From NCBI RefSeq assembly GCF_900176595.1, contig NZ_LT838813.1, forward strand, positions 2,060,001 to 2,124,000: a stretch of 64,000 nucleotides of DNA. Direction: 5' to 3'. Position 1 is the first letter of the stretch, and each line of letters begins with the position of its first letter. The notes beneath the pieces were generated by a model. It was not told the origin of the DNA and did no database searches. It saw nothing but the letters and a program-made list of their open reading frames with translations. Both the position numbers and the translations under genes were made by a program. Below, piece after piece: positions 47,415-55,936 of this stretch. The stretch is from Aquiflexum balticum DSM 16537. Lineage in GTDB: Bacteria > Bacteroidota > Bacteroidia > Cytophagales > Cyclobacteriaceae.

Positions 47415-48401
47415 TTACTCCCTACTCTCCAAAAACTCCAACAATCCACCAATCCCCAAAAACTCCTGTTCCATGTCCCCCTGTTTCAATAAAATCCGCA
47501 ATGGATTCTCCTCAACTCGGATTTGGACAGCTTGAAGCTTGTTGGCTGAAATGTTCTTTTGAAGTGCAGCCTGAACCCATTGTACTGTAGCTTCAGGACC
47601 TTCGATCTGAATAGCAAATTCGTCAATTTTAGGCTGTACTTTTCCGCTTTTGGGATTAAAAGAAAGCCTATCTGACGGCAGTAAAAGATTGATCTGACCA
47701 TTTAGTATCAGGTCTTCAGGAAGGCCTGAAACCAAAGGTTGTCCACACTGCATCAACCAAAAAATATCAGCTGTTTCTATAGCGATTTCCAGGTCATGGG
47801 TCACCACCAAGACGGCTTTTTTGGATTCCTTGGCGATTTGTCTGAGAAGATGCATGATTTCAAAGCGGTTGACCAAATCCAGGTGGGCAGTAGGTTCATC
47901 CAAAATCAGGACATCCCCATCTTGGGCCAAGGCCCGTGCAATCATCGTTTTCTGCAACTGCCCATCACTGCATTCACTCAAGGGCTGATTGCGGATATAC
48001 CCGGTATGGGTTTGGGAGATGGCCTGTTCTACCATTTTTTGGTCTTCATCGGATAGTTTACCCAACCAACCAGTATGCGGAATCCGCCCCAAAGCAACCA
48101 ATTGCCCAACGGTCAAATTTCCAGTAGTGATTTTCTCTGTTAGGACAACTGCAATTTTCTTGGCCAGGGCTTTTTGAGAAAAGGAAGTCAAAGGTTTCCC
48201 CTCCAAAAAAATCTCACCACTCAGTGGAGGCACCTGTCCCATAATGGTCTTGACCAAAGTGGATTTCCCAACGCCATTTGGACCTAAAAGACAGGTCAGT
48301 TTTCCTTTTTCAAGGTTGAAATTCAAATCTTCAGCAATTGCTTTAGACTTTTTGCCAGATTGATACCCTATATTAAGATTTTTACTTTGTAAATTAACCA
48401 T
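47415..48401 (-). CDS. btuD: Cobalamin-type ABC transporter ATP-binding protein with extra C-terminal domain
   Basis: A 328-residue ATPase of the FecE/BtuD class. It has Walker A GPNGVGKST (about 39-47), the Q-loop, signature LSECSDGQLQKTMIARAL, Walker B VLILDEPTAHLD and switch histidine TVVTHD-like VVTHDLE. About 80 residues beyond the usual 250 form an extra domain (KIDEFAIQIEGPEATVQWVQAALQKN...). It is on the same strand as btuF and btuC but separated from them by two small genes. Vitamin B12 as substrate is inferred from the btuB/btuG genes and riboswitch nearby; iron-siderophore import is the alternative. Confidence 0.85.
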   Translation of the reverse strand: MVNLQSKNLNIGYQSGKKSKAIAEDLNFNLEKGKLTCLLGPNGVGKSTLVKTIMGQVPPLSGEIFLEGKPLTSFSQKALAKKIAVVLTEKITTGNLTVGQLVALGRIPHTGWLGKLSDEDQKMVEQAISQTHTGYIRNQPLSECSDGQLQKTMIARALAQDGDVLILDEPTAHLDLVNRFEIMHLLRQIAKESKKAVLVVTHDLEIAIETADIFWLMQCGQPLVSGLPEDLILNGQINLLLPSDRLSFNPKSGKVQPKIDEFAIQIEGPEATVQWVQAALQKNISANKLQAVQIRVEENPLRILLKQGDMEQEFLGIGGLLEFLESRE

Positions 48402-48415
48402 GTTGGGGCATATAG

Positions 48416-48790
48416 CTAATAAGAAAGTGCCACATCAGAATGTGTCAGTTCATATTGTAAAAGTCCCCTCAAACTTAAATCTTCATCCAGTTTTTCCCAA
48501 TGAACACCATCTTTGCTTATAAAGTATTTTTCCAAATCTTTCAATCCTGCATTTTTTAAGTTCTTGAAGTCAGAAATTTTTCTCTTCATGACTTTTTTAT
48601 TGTTCAAAACAAAAAGTAAAAGATCCAAATCAGGATAAAAATTAAGCCCTACAATTTTCAGTTTGTGGTTTTGTATCAAAATATCCAAAGAATCAGGTTT
48701 GAAAATGTAATCTTCAATATCACCTTTTGTTTCTGCGGAATTCAATTGATCCAAATACTCAGTCGTATGTTTACTGATTGAACGTTTCAT
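48416..48790 (-). CDS. DUF2442 domain-containing protein
   Basis: A 124-residue protein whose C-terminal two thirds match the DUF2442 outline (LKIVGLNFYPDLDLLLFVLNNKKVMKRKISDF ... LKDLEKYFISKDGVHWEKLDEDLSLRGLL). DUF2442 genes commonly sit beside DUF4160 genes in a putative toxin-antitoxin pair; the frameshifted DUF4160 gene precedes and overlaps it here. It starts inside the last codons of that gene and ends 14 bases before btuD, so the pair lies between btuC and btuD. Confidence 0.8.
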   Translation of the reverse strand: MKRSISKHTTEYLDQLNSAETKGDIEDYIFKPDSLDILIQNHKLKIVGLNFYPDLDLLLFVLNNKKVMKRKISDFKNLKNAGLKDLEKYFISKDGVHWEKLDEDLSLRGLLQYELTHSDVALSY

Positions 48791-49008
48791 ACCATTTCAT
48801 TTTTATTAGGTCATAGTTCTCATCTACCAATGCCAGGATTTTTCTTAGTTCATTCAATTTAAAACCATAATTTGATTTGATCAATATATCTGGTTCTAAA
48901 ATTAATTTTAGCCTCTGAATCTGCTTTTAATACATGAATATGAATTGGAGGATGGTCATTGCTATAAATATAGAACCGATATCCATTATTTTCAAGAACC
49001 TTAACCAT
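48771..49008 (-). pseudogene. DUF4160 gene disrupted by a frameshift
   Basis: From the ATG at 49008 the minus strand reads MVKVLENNGYRFYIYSNDHP and PIHIHVLKADSEAK, the conserved DUF4160 N terminus. The frame then stops after 49 residues. In another frame the family sequence continues: LILEPDILIKSNYGFKLNEL and RKILALVDENYDLIKMKWYE, ending at the TAA at 48771-48773. Removing one A from the four-A run at 48906-48909 joins the two halves exactly. Length is 238 bases, one more than a multiple of three. This is either a real +1 frameshift, slippery-run recoding, or a sequencing error. Confidence 0.8.
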
Positions 49009-49147
49009 ATTTAAAAATACATAAATACAACTAAAATCACGAACCTGAAGTTGTTATCCGATTTTAGAGGTAACCTAGTCATGGCTTTTTATGATTCTAT
49101 ATTTTCCAACTAAGTTATTTTCTTGAAAAGGCACTCTTGGTCTTCAG

Positions 49148-49179
49148 ATGTCTCATCCGATAGCTATCGGATCCGACAT
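49148..49179. repeat. 32-base palindrome, copy 1 of a 41-base dispersed repeat
   Basis: atgtc / atccgatag / ctatcggat / gacat form an almost perfect palindrome with two mismatched positions on each side. It is part of a 41-base unit (49147-49187) that recurs in inverted orientation at 60951-60991 with one difference. It sits between btuC and the DUF4160 pseudogene, next to low-complexity cttgtgtctcac-type sequence (49251-49282). Confidence 0.85.
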
Positions 49180-49283
49180 GACAAGGATAGATCTTATCCA
49201 ATATCTAACATTTCTTGATCAGAAAGCATCTTTTATAGAATATCTTATGTCTTGCGTCTTGTGTCTCACATCTCACGTCTCAC

Positions 49284-50318
49284 TTAAAATTCCTTCGAAA
49301 AATTCCTCCTCAAGATCAACCAAATCACCATCGGGGCACCGACCAAGGAGGTCACCGCATTGATAGGCAGGGTCTGTGCACTTCCGGGCAACTGACTGAC
49401 TGCATCACAGACTAATAATACTATAGCACCCATTAAGGCAGAGGCCGGGAATAGCACTCTATGGTCGCCGGTTCGGAAGACCAGTCTCGCCATGTGTGGC
49501 ACTGCAATGCCAATAAAGGCAATCGGTCCGCAAAAGGCTGTGGCAGAACCGGCAAGTATGCCTGTGCTGACGATCATTGTCCAACGCAGTTTATTGATAT
49601 TGACGCCCATGCTTTCTGCATAGGCTTCTCCAAGCAACATGGCATTGTAAGACTTGAGCATCAGCATCATGGGTATAAGTCCAATTAGAGATGCGATCCC
49701 GAAACCGATCAGTTGATTGGTTTGCGTGCTGCCCAAACTGCCCATAGACCAAACGGTGAACAGCTTCAATTGCTCGGCATTGGAGAAAAATGCCAGGATA
49801 GAGATTAATGCTGATACAGCAGAACCAAACATCAAACCAACGATCAACAAAGTCATGCTGTCCTTCACTTTCCAAGCTGTCAAGCTCATCAACAATAAAA
49901 CAAGTATCGCGCCCGCACTTGCAGAAATAATGATCGCCCATAAGCCCAATCCTCCGGAATAGATTGACCAACCAAATGCTGACCCGGCCATAATCAAAAG
50001 CGCAACTCCCAATCCCGCACCGGAACTGATGCCCAACACAAAAGGTCCAGCCAAGGGATTTCTGAAAAAGGTTTGCATTTGAAGACCACTGATGGATAAA
50101 GTGATTCCTGCCAAAATCGCAGTTAGTGCTTTTGGCATCCGATAGCCAATGACAATGGTTTCCCAAGACCTTTTGGAAAATTCCTGTCCGAAAACTCTTC
50201 CAATCACCTCCCCAACAGGAATAGCCACCGATCCAATGGATAAATTGACCCAAAACACCAATATGCACAAGAGCAATCCGCTGACAAACAAAATGGTATT
50301 TGGGGATTTATTTTTCAT
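49284..50318 (-). CDS. btuC: FecCD/BtuC-type ABC transporter permease
   Basis: A 344-residue protein with about ten membrane helices and the BtuC/FecCD motifs (RMPKALTAILAGITLSISGLQMQTFFRNPLAGPFVLGISSGAGLG; GPIAFIGIAVPHMARLVFRTGDHRVLFP). It carries cobalamin or a similar chelate across the inner membrane together with the ATPase. Start and stop: it overlaps the end of btuF by 11 bases. The ATPase gene is 0.9 kb further on, past a DUF4160/DUF2442 pair and a palindromic repeat. B12 as substrate is inferred from the neighbouring receptor and riboswitch. Confidence 0.9.
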   Translation of the reverse strand: MKNKSPNTILFVSGLLLCILVFWVNLSIGSVAIPVGEVIGRVFGQEFSKRSWETIVIGYRMPKALTAILAGITLSISGLQMQTFFRNPLAGPFVLGISSGAGLGVALLIMAGSAFGWSIYSGGLGLWAIIISASAGAILVLLLMSLTAWKVKDSMTLLIVGLMFGSAVSALISILAFFSNAEQLKLFTVWSMGSLGSTQTNQLIGFGIASLIGLIPMMLMLKSYNAMLLGEAYAESMGVNINKLRWTMIVSTGILAGSATAFCGPIAFIGIAVPHMARLVFRTGDHRVLFPASALMGAIVLLVCDAVSQLPGSAQTLPINAVTSLVGAPMVIWLILRRNFSKEF

Positions 50319-51453
50319 GCAGTTGGCTGTAAAAATAAAGGGAATATTCCGGCAAAAGCTCCGGATACAGTATTTTGATCAGATCCTGTAAAATCAGATC
50401 AGGTCTCAAATATCCCAATTCGAAATATTCTATTCCTCCAGTTGGTCCTTTCTTGGAAGTGTAAGTATAAACATTCCCTTTTTGAAAAGCACTGAAATGG
50501 GCATATCTTGGATCAGCATTTTTCATATTATCAAGACTGCTGAAATCAGAGGCCCCTAACCAGTAATCGGCATTCTGTGCATTTTCCAGAACATATTCAT
50601 AACTCAATTGTGAACTTCCGGTTCCTTTTTGCTCTTTGAAAAGATAATCCCCTCCAGCAGCTTCCAGCAACCTTGCTCCCCAAGAATCACTGCCTGGGAC
50701 ATACCAGATATCTTTGTACATGACGCCTGCCATAACTTTTGGTTTGTCTCTAATATTTTCCGAAACCAGCTTTTCAGATTCAATATAACTGGCTTCAATG
50801 TCTTTGAAAACTTTCTCTGCATCCTCAAATTTTCCCAATAAAGCACCCGTAAACTTAATCCACTCTGCTCGGCCCAAAGGATGTTGCTCCACATATTCTC
50901 CATTGAGCAAAGCAGGTATTTTGGCTTCTTTCAAGATCTCAAGATTTTTGAGGTCATCACCCAATGTGGAAATCATTACCCAATCCGGTTCGAGGTCGAT
51001 GATCTTTTCGATATTGGCTTGGGCACCTGAACCCAATTCCATTACCTTACCTGCATTTATCAAAGTCCTCGTTGCGGTTGAAGAAATCAAATCGAGGTTT
51101 GGGAAACCCACTAAAAGTTCAGAAACTCCCAAGTAGTCCAAATGGGGGATGTGCGTAGTGGAGGTCATTACAACCTTTGATATGGGCAATTCCACTGTTG
51201 CAGCAAAATCTGATTTTTCCAACTCTAAATCTGTCCTTTCTGCAACCAAATACCTGAAGGGTTCATGGTCACCTGGGAAAGCCTGTTTGACTTCAATGAC
51301 CTTGAATCCATCTCCCTGGAATACAGTAAAGCCCTTTGCATATTGGTTGGGGACTTCTACGAGATCATCAAAATTACTTGATTTAGGGGTATCGCAGGCA
51401 CCATGCAATAGACTAAAAATCAGTAGAACTATAAAGCAAGAATATTTTGACAT
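50308..51453 (-). CDS. btuF: Periplasmic-binding lipoprotein of the cobalamin importer (BtuF-like)
   Basis: A 381-residue protein with a signal peptide and lipobox at about residue 20 (LLHGAC). It contains the class III substrate-binding fold shared by BtuF and siderophore-binding proteins, with VVMTSTTHIPHLDYLGVSELLVGFPNLDLI, a LNGEYVEQHPLGRAEWIKFTGALLGKF helix and a KVMAGVMYKDIWYVPGSDSWGARLLEAAGG segment. It is the first gene of the minus-strand btuF-btuC unit. The B12 riboswitch upstream points the other way, so this unit is not obviously under its control. Confidence 0.86.
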   Translation of the reverse strand: MSKYSCFIVLLIFSLLHGACDTPKSSNFDDLVEVPNQYAKGFTVFQGDGFKVIEVKQAFPGDHEPFRYLVAERTDLELEKSDFAATVELPISKVVMTSTTHIPHLDYLGVSELLVGFPNLDLISSTATRTLINAGKVMELGSGAQANIEKIIDLEPDWVMISTLGDDLKNLEILKEAKIPALLNGEYVEQHPLGRAEWIKFTGALLGKFEDAEKVFKDIEASYIESEKLVSENIRDKPKVMAGVMYKDIWYVPGSDSWGARLLEAAGGDYLFKEQKGTGSSQLSYEYVLENAQNADYWLGASDFSSLDNMKNADPRYAHFSAFQKGNVYTYTSKKGPTGGIEYFELGYLRPDLILQDLIKILYPELLPEYSLYFYSQLHEK

Positions 51454-51584
51454 GGATAAAAGTCATTAAGGCTAGTGCCTCAAATATAGAAAGTCTGTTT
51501 CAATGATGTTCAGCCATATTGCGTAATACTTAAACAAAATCCTTCAATTTTATAAATTCTTAGTTTCTCATTCACTATGTTTGC

Positions 51585-51797
51585 AACGGAAATTGGTTCC
51601 CGAACCTCAATCAGGCACTCGGGATTAAAAGGGAATCCGGTCAAAATCCGGAGCTGTCCCCGCAACTGTAACCCCATCCCGACCTATTCGGGATAGTAAT
51701 TTATCTTCTTCAAGTGCCATTGTCCCTCCCGTAACTTTCGGAATTAAGGGGTGAGAAGGCCGGTAAATTCAGGGAAGCCAGGAGACCTGCCTTTTTC
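51585..51797 (+). promoter_or_regulatory. Cobalamin (B12) riboswitch
   Basis: The conserved elements of the AdoCbl riboswitch occur in order: ttggttccc at about 51593, aaaagggaatccggt near 51627, gctgtccccgcaactgtaa near 51654, and gccaggagacctgcc near 51777-51791. An extended variable stem with cccgacctattcggga lies between them. It precedes btuB on the plus strand by about 190 bases. When B12 is bound it should reduce expression of btuB and the following btuG-like gene. Weak hairpins at 51811-51828 and 51843-51860, the second followed by a T run, could be the switch's terminator or RBS-hiding element. Confidence 0.95.
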
Positions 51798-51984
51798 ATC
51801 AGTATTCAAAGCTTTCGGGTGAAAGGCTGGGATGGAAAATGGAACTGAAAGGCAGTTTTTGAACCTAATTCTCTATCATTTTGAGGACGTTTCAGCAGCT
51901 TGTAGGTTTTGAAATTTATCTCATTCATTTCTCGTAATGGCTTTGGATTAAATAATTGTCAAACATTATTTAATTCTTAAGGCA

Positions 51985-53940
51985 TTGTATTTATTGACGC
52001 TTTATATTTTTCACAGCATCCTACTGTGGAATGCAGATTATATCCCTATTGAAATAGTGGATAGGGATTTTGCTGTATTTCATATCTATCCAATGGTTGA
52101 ACAGCCTCAAATGGCATTGTCAGCATCGGATACAGTTCAGCTTCCTGAAGTGGAAGTTTTCACTGCACCTTTGGATAAATATGCATTTGGGCACCGTATT
52201 CAAGTCATCGGAGAAAAAGATTTGGAGTCTTTTCAGGGCCTGCCCTTAGCAGAATATCTTCAGCAAAGGACAGGTCTATTCCTGCGGCAATATGGTCCGG
52301 GCATGGTGGCCTCATTGACTATGCGAGGTACTTCTGCTGGCCACAATGTGGTTTTTTGGAACGGTCTTCCAATCAATAGCCCATCACTGGGTCAGACGGA
52401 TTTTTCGATACTACCAGTAGGCGGTTTTGATCAGGTGTTGGTCCATTTTGGCAGCGGGGGTGCTTTGTATGGGACAGATGCGATTGGCGGGGCCGTACAT
52501 TTGAACAACAAACCCCATTTTGGAGGTGGACATCAGGTTCAGGTTGCGTCTCTTTTTGGAAGCTTTGGCAGGTGGAATCAACAGGTGCAGTATAGCTATT
52601 CAAACAAGGTTATTTCCTCAAGAAGCAGGATTTATAGAAATTTTTCCCGAAATGATTTTCCGTTTCGGAACCTGTCAAAAATAGGAACACCCATAGAGAG
52701 ACAGGAAAATGGCCAAGTCAAACAATGGGGCATCATGCAGGACCTGGCATGGAATGTAAACTCCAAAAACCAGATCTCTAGCGCCATTTGGTGGAACAAA
52801 ACAGACAGACATATACAGCCCGTCATCGGTTCAAATACCAAAGATGTCCAACAAGACCAAAATCTAAGGTGGGTACTGGATTATTTTCATTTTGGAAAAA
52901 ATAAGATCTGGAATGCGAAGGCTGGTTTTGTTAGGGATGAGTTGATATTTAATGTCAATTCCATCAACAATACCAACCAATATTTCATTGCCGGTGATTT
53001 GGATTGGGAAGTAAATCCGAGGTGGAACACCAAAAGTGGCATAAGGCACACTTACATTACAGGTGACCTTGACACTTATCAGGCTTCTGAATCCCGACTG
53101 GAACTTTATCAATCCAACAATTTCCACCCCATTGAAAAGCTGTCTTTTTCCGTCAACCTCAGACAGTTGGTTTTTATGGGTAATTGGGCTCCATTTACTC
53201 CTAGCTTCGGTGGAGAGTGGAATGTTTGGAAAAATAAGGTACAATCTTTCCTGCTTAAAACATCATTTGCAAGGAGCTTCAAAGTCCCAACATTGAATGA
53301 TAGATTTTGGGTACCTGGAGGAAATCCAGATCTGGAATCAGAAAAGAGTTGGAGTGGTGAAATTGGTTTGAAGCATGTATTTGTCAAAAACAATTTTAAC
53401 TTTGAACAGCAAATCACCCATTTCAGGATGAGCGTGGACAACTGGATAATCTGGTTGCCCAACGGTTCATATTGGAGCCCTAAGAATATCCGTAAAGTCA
53501 ATAATTCAGGCTTGGAATACTTTCTCGACGTCACCCAACAGTTTGGAGAATGGAAACTAGGTCTTTCAGGAAATTATGCCTGGAACCGGGCCATCAACCA
53601 AACCAATATTTCTGAAAATGACAGAAGTAAAGGAAAGCAATTGCCTTATACCCCTGAACATAAGTTTCAATCCATGATTTCGATAGAAAAAGGTGACTTC
53701 AGTTCCTTCCTGAATACCCAAAGAGTAGGGGAGCGATTTGCCGCTACCGATAATGTCGCTAAACTCAATCCTTATCAGCTTTGGGACATGGGTGTGGATT
53801 ACAGATGGACACTGGGAGGAAGACTTTCAGGAAATTTGGGTGCACAGGTCAATAACCTATTCAATACAGATTATCAGGTTTTGCGGCTAAGGGCAATGCC
53901 GGGAAGAAATTATCAATTCAATTTAAATATCACAATATGA
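51985..53940 (+). CDS. btuB: TonB-dependent receptor for cobalamin (BtuB-like)
   Basis: A protein of up to 651 residues with a plug domain (DTVQLPEVEVFTAPLDKYAFGHRIQVI, LAEYLQQRTGLFLRQYGPGMVASLTMRG, GALYGTDAIGGAVHL) and a 22-strand barrel ending in RAMPGRNYQFNLNITI. It should draw B12 through the outer membrane using TonB. The start is unclear: the only early candidates are a TTG at 51985 or an ATG at 52093, and the frame is open upstream to 51952 with no ATG. It is controlled by the riboswitch and overlaps the btuG-like gene by 4 bases. Confidence 0.92.
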   Translation: MYLLTLYIFHSILLWNADYIPIEIVDRDFAVFHIYPMVEQPQMALSASDTVQLPEVEVFTAPLDKYAFGHRIQVIGEKDLESFQGLPLAEYLQQRTGLFLRQYGPGMVASLTMRGTSAGHNVVFWNGLPINSPSLGQTDFSILPVGGFDQVLVHFGSGGALYGTDAIGGAVHLNNKPHFGGGHQVQVASLFGSFGRWNQQVQYSYSNKVISSRSRIYRNFSRNDFPFRNLSKIGTPIERQENGQVKQWGIMQDLAWNVNSKNQISSAIWWNKTDRHIQPVIGSNTKDVQQDQNLRWVLDYFHFGKNKIWNAKAGFVRDELIFNVNSINNTNQYFIAGDLDWEVNPRWNTKSGIRHTYITGDLDTYQASESRLELYQSNNFHPIEKLSFSVNLRQLVFMGNWAPFTPSFGGEWNVWKNKVQSFLLKTSFARSFKVPTLNDRFWVPGGNPDLESEKSWSGEIGLKHVFVKNNFNFEQQITHFRMSVDNWIIWLPNGSYWSPKNIRKVNNSGLEYFLDVTQQFGEWKLGLSGNYAWNRAINQTNISENDRSKGKQLPYTPEHKFQSMISIEKGDFSSFLNTQRVGERFAATDNVAKLNPYQLWDMGVDYRWTLGGRLSGNLGAQVNNLFNTDYQVLRLRAMPGRNYQFNLNITI

Positions 53941-54989
53941 TTCACTTTAGAATACTTACAGCTTTTTGGCTTTTGGCATTTGTTTCTGTTTCCTGTACCG
54001 AAGAAGTACCAGAGGTTCCATTGGGGGAATTTGAAAAAGGAGTGTTGATCATCAATGAAGGTGCCTTTGGTGCCAATGATGGGGAGGTTTACCATTATGA
54101 TCCAGTATCAGGAGATATCAAGACGGATATATTTGAGTCAAAAAACGGTAGACCATTTGCAGGGCTAATACAGGATATGGTAGAAGCCGAAGCGAGAATG
54201 TATTTGGTAGCAAATACAGGAAAGGTCGAGGTAGTCGACCCCAAGGATTTTGCCAGTTTGGGAGCAGTGGATACTGATCTGAATATCAGCAGGTCTATTG
54301 CTGTCGCCAATCAAAAATTATATATCAGTGACTGGGGCCCATATGATGAGAACTTCAATAGCCCGGAATCTTATGTTGCTGTTGTCAATGGCCTCAATGG
54401 AGGAACAATTTCCAAAAAAATCCCTGTTCCAAGCAGGCCGGAAGGATTGATTGTCGCAGGAAATTATCTATATGTTGCTTGTGCTGTTGCTAAAAAACTT
54501 CAAATCATTTCCCTGGCTACTGATGCAGTAAATAGCAGTCAGGATGTTGAGGGAACTCCTACCAAACTGAAGATCATTGATGGCAGGTTATATCTTTTTG
54601 CAAGGGATGCAGGTAATATCTACTTCCACGAAATCAACAGAAACAATTTTAATATCCAATCCTCGATCAAGATTCCTTTGGCGGATGCAACTTCCAATTT
54701 TGCTGTAGCTGATGGGGGTGAGGTTTATGTATTGACCTCTACAGGTTGGCCGGATTACAATGATGCTGTTGCCAAAGTTTCCATGAATACCGCTTCGGTG
54801 GTCAATCCAACTCTGTTTACAGGTTCAGGATTCTATGGAATTGGGTTCCATCCTATAAGCAAGGAAATTTATATTGCTAACAACAATGGATTTCAGAGCA
54901 ATGGTACTGTCATCGTTATCAATATTGGAGGTCAGGTAGTTGAAACCATTGAAGCTGGTAGAGGTCCGTCGGGATTCGTGTTTAAATGA
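53937..54989 (+). CDS. btuG: BtuG-like surface lipoprotein (DUF5074/YncE-type propeller)
   Basis: A 350-residue protein with a lipobox at Cys20 (VSVSC), followed by a seven-bladed propeller of YncE type (LIINEGAFGANDGEVYHYD, MYLVANTGKVEVVDP, KLYISDWGPYDENF, LYVACAVAKKLQIIS, EIYIANNNGFQSNGTV). In Bacteroides the corresponding protein BtuG caps BtuB and binds B12 with very high affinity. The gene directly follows btuB with a 4-base overlap under the same riboswitch, which makes the same role likely here. The name is by analogy. Confidence 0.86.
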   Translation: MIHFRILTAFWLLAFVSVSCTEEVPEVPLGEFEKGVLIINEGAFGANDGEVYHYDPVSGDIKTDIFESKNGRPFAGLIQDMVEAEARMYLVANTGKVEVVDPKDFASLGAVDTDLNISRSIAVANQKLYISDWGPYDENFNSPESYVAVVNGLNGGTISKKIPVPSRPEGLIVAGNYLYVACAVAKKLQIISLATDAVNSSQDVEGTPTKLKIIDGRLYLFARDAGNIYFHEINRNNFNIQSSIKIPLADATSNFAVADGGEVYVLTSTGWPDYNDAVAKVSMNTASVVNPTLFTGSGFYGIGFHPISKEIYIANNNGFQSNGTVIVINIGGQVVETIEAGRGPSGFVFK

Positions 54990-55004
54990 ATTGACTTAAT
55001 CTTT

Positions 55005-55928
55005 CTACTTCGCCCCTGCCAACAGATACAGAACCGCCATCCTAATCGCCACCCCATTTTCCACTTGCTGCAAAATAATAGAATGTTCGCTGTCTGCTAC
55101 ATCGGAATTTAATTCCACTCCTCTGTTGATAGGGCCGGGATGCATGATAACGATCTCTTTGTCCAATCGGTCCAGCATTTTCCTGTTTATACCAAAGTAA
55201 AGGGAATATTCTCTGAGTGAAGGGAAGTATTTGATCTGTTGTCTTTCCAATTGGATTCGCAGGACATTTGCCACATCACACCATTGCAGGGCTTTTTCGA
55301 CATCATGCTCGATTTTCACTCCCAGACTTCCGATATGCTTGGGCAATAAGGTAATCGGACCGCAGACCATTACTTCTGCCCCCAATTTTTGCAGGCAAAA
55401 TATGTTGGAAAGGGCAACCCTTGAGTGAAGGATATCTCCGATAATAGCTACTTTTTTGCCAGCCACATCTCCCAGTTTTTCGCGGATTGAGAAGGCATCC
55501 AATAGCGCTTGGGTGGGATGTTCATGGGTACCGTCACCAGCATTGACGATATTGGCTTTGATATGTTTGGATAAAAAATGCGGTGCGCCTACACTGCTGT
55601 GTCTCATCACCACCATGTCCACTTTCATGGAAAGAATATTATTGACTGTGTCTATGAGGGTTTCACCTTTTTTGACTGAGGAATTTGAGGATGAAAAATT
55701 AATCACATCTGCGGAAAGCCTTTTTTCAGCCAGTTCAAAGGAAAGTCTGGTTCTTGTGGAATTTTCAAAAAATATATTGGCGATGGTAATGTCTCTCAAG
55801 GAGGGTACTTTTTTGATTGGCCGATTGAGTACTTCTTTGAAATTATCGGCTGTTTCGAAAATGAGCTGGATGTCCTCTGAAGTAATATCTTTAATTCCTA
55901 GAAGGTGTCTGGTGCTGAGTTGTGACAT
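55005..55928 (-). CDS. pyrB: Aspartate carbamoyltransferase catalytic chain
   Basis: A 307-residue enzyme joining carbamoyl phosphate to aspartate in pyrimidine synthesis. It has the FFENSTRTRLSFE carbamoyl phosphate motif near 52-64, the HPTQALLD motif, RIQLERQQ, and HPGPINRGVEL. I chose the ATG at 55928 (MSQLSTRHLLGIKD), which leaves 8 bases to the pyrR stop; a longer frame would overlap pyrR. No regulatory chain gene (pyrI) is beside it. It and pyrR form an operon convergent with the btuB-btuG operon. Confidence 0.96.
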   Translation of the reverse strand: MSQLSTRHLLGIKDITSEDIQLIFETADNFKEVLNRPIKKVPSLRDITIANIFFENSTRTRLSFELAEKRLSADVINFSSSNSSVKKGETLIDTVNNILSMKVDMVVMRHSSVGAPHFLSKHIKANIVNAGDGTHEHPTQALLDAFSIREKLGDVAGKKVAIIGDILHSRVALSNIFCLQKLGAEVMVCGPITLLPKHIGSLGVKIEHDVEKALQWCDVANVLRIQLERQQIKYFPSLREYSLYFGINRKMLDRLDKEIVIMHPGPINRGVELNSDVADSEHSIILQQVENGVAIRMAVLYLLAGAK

Positions 55929-55936
55929 GTCTTGTT

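Noticed and set aside
49591-50268. A 225-residue frame on the same strand as btuC, shifted by one reading frame
   Set aside because: It overlaps the well-supported permease gene entirely and its sequence (many Trp, Cys, Phe) lacks any domain.
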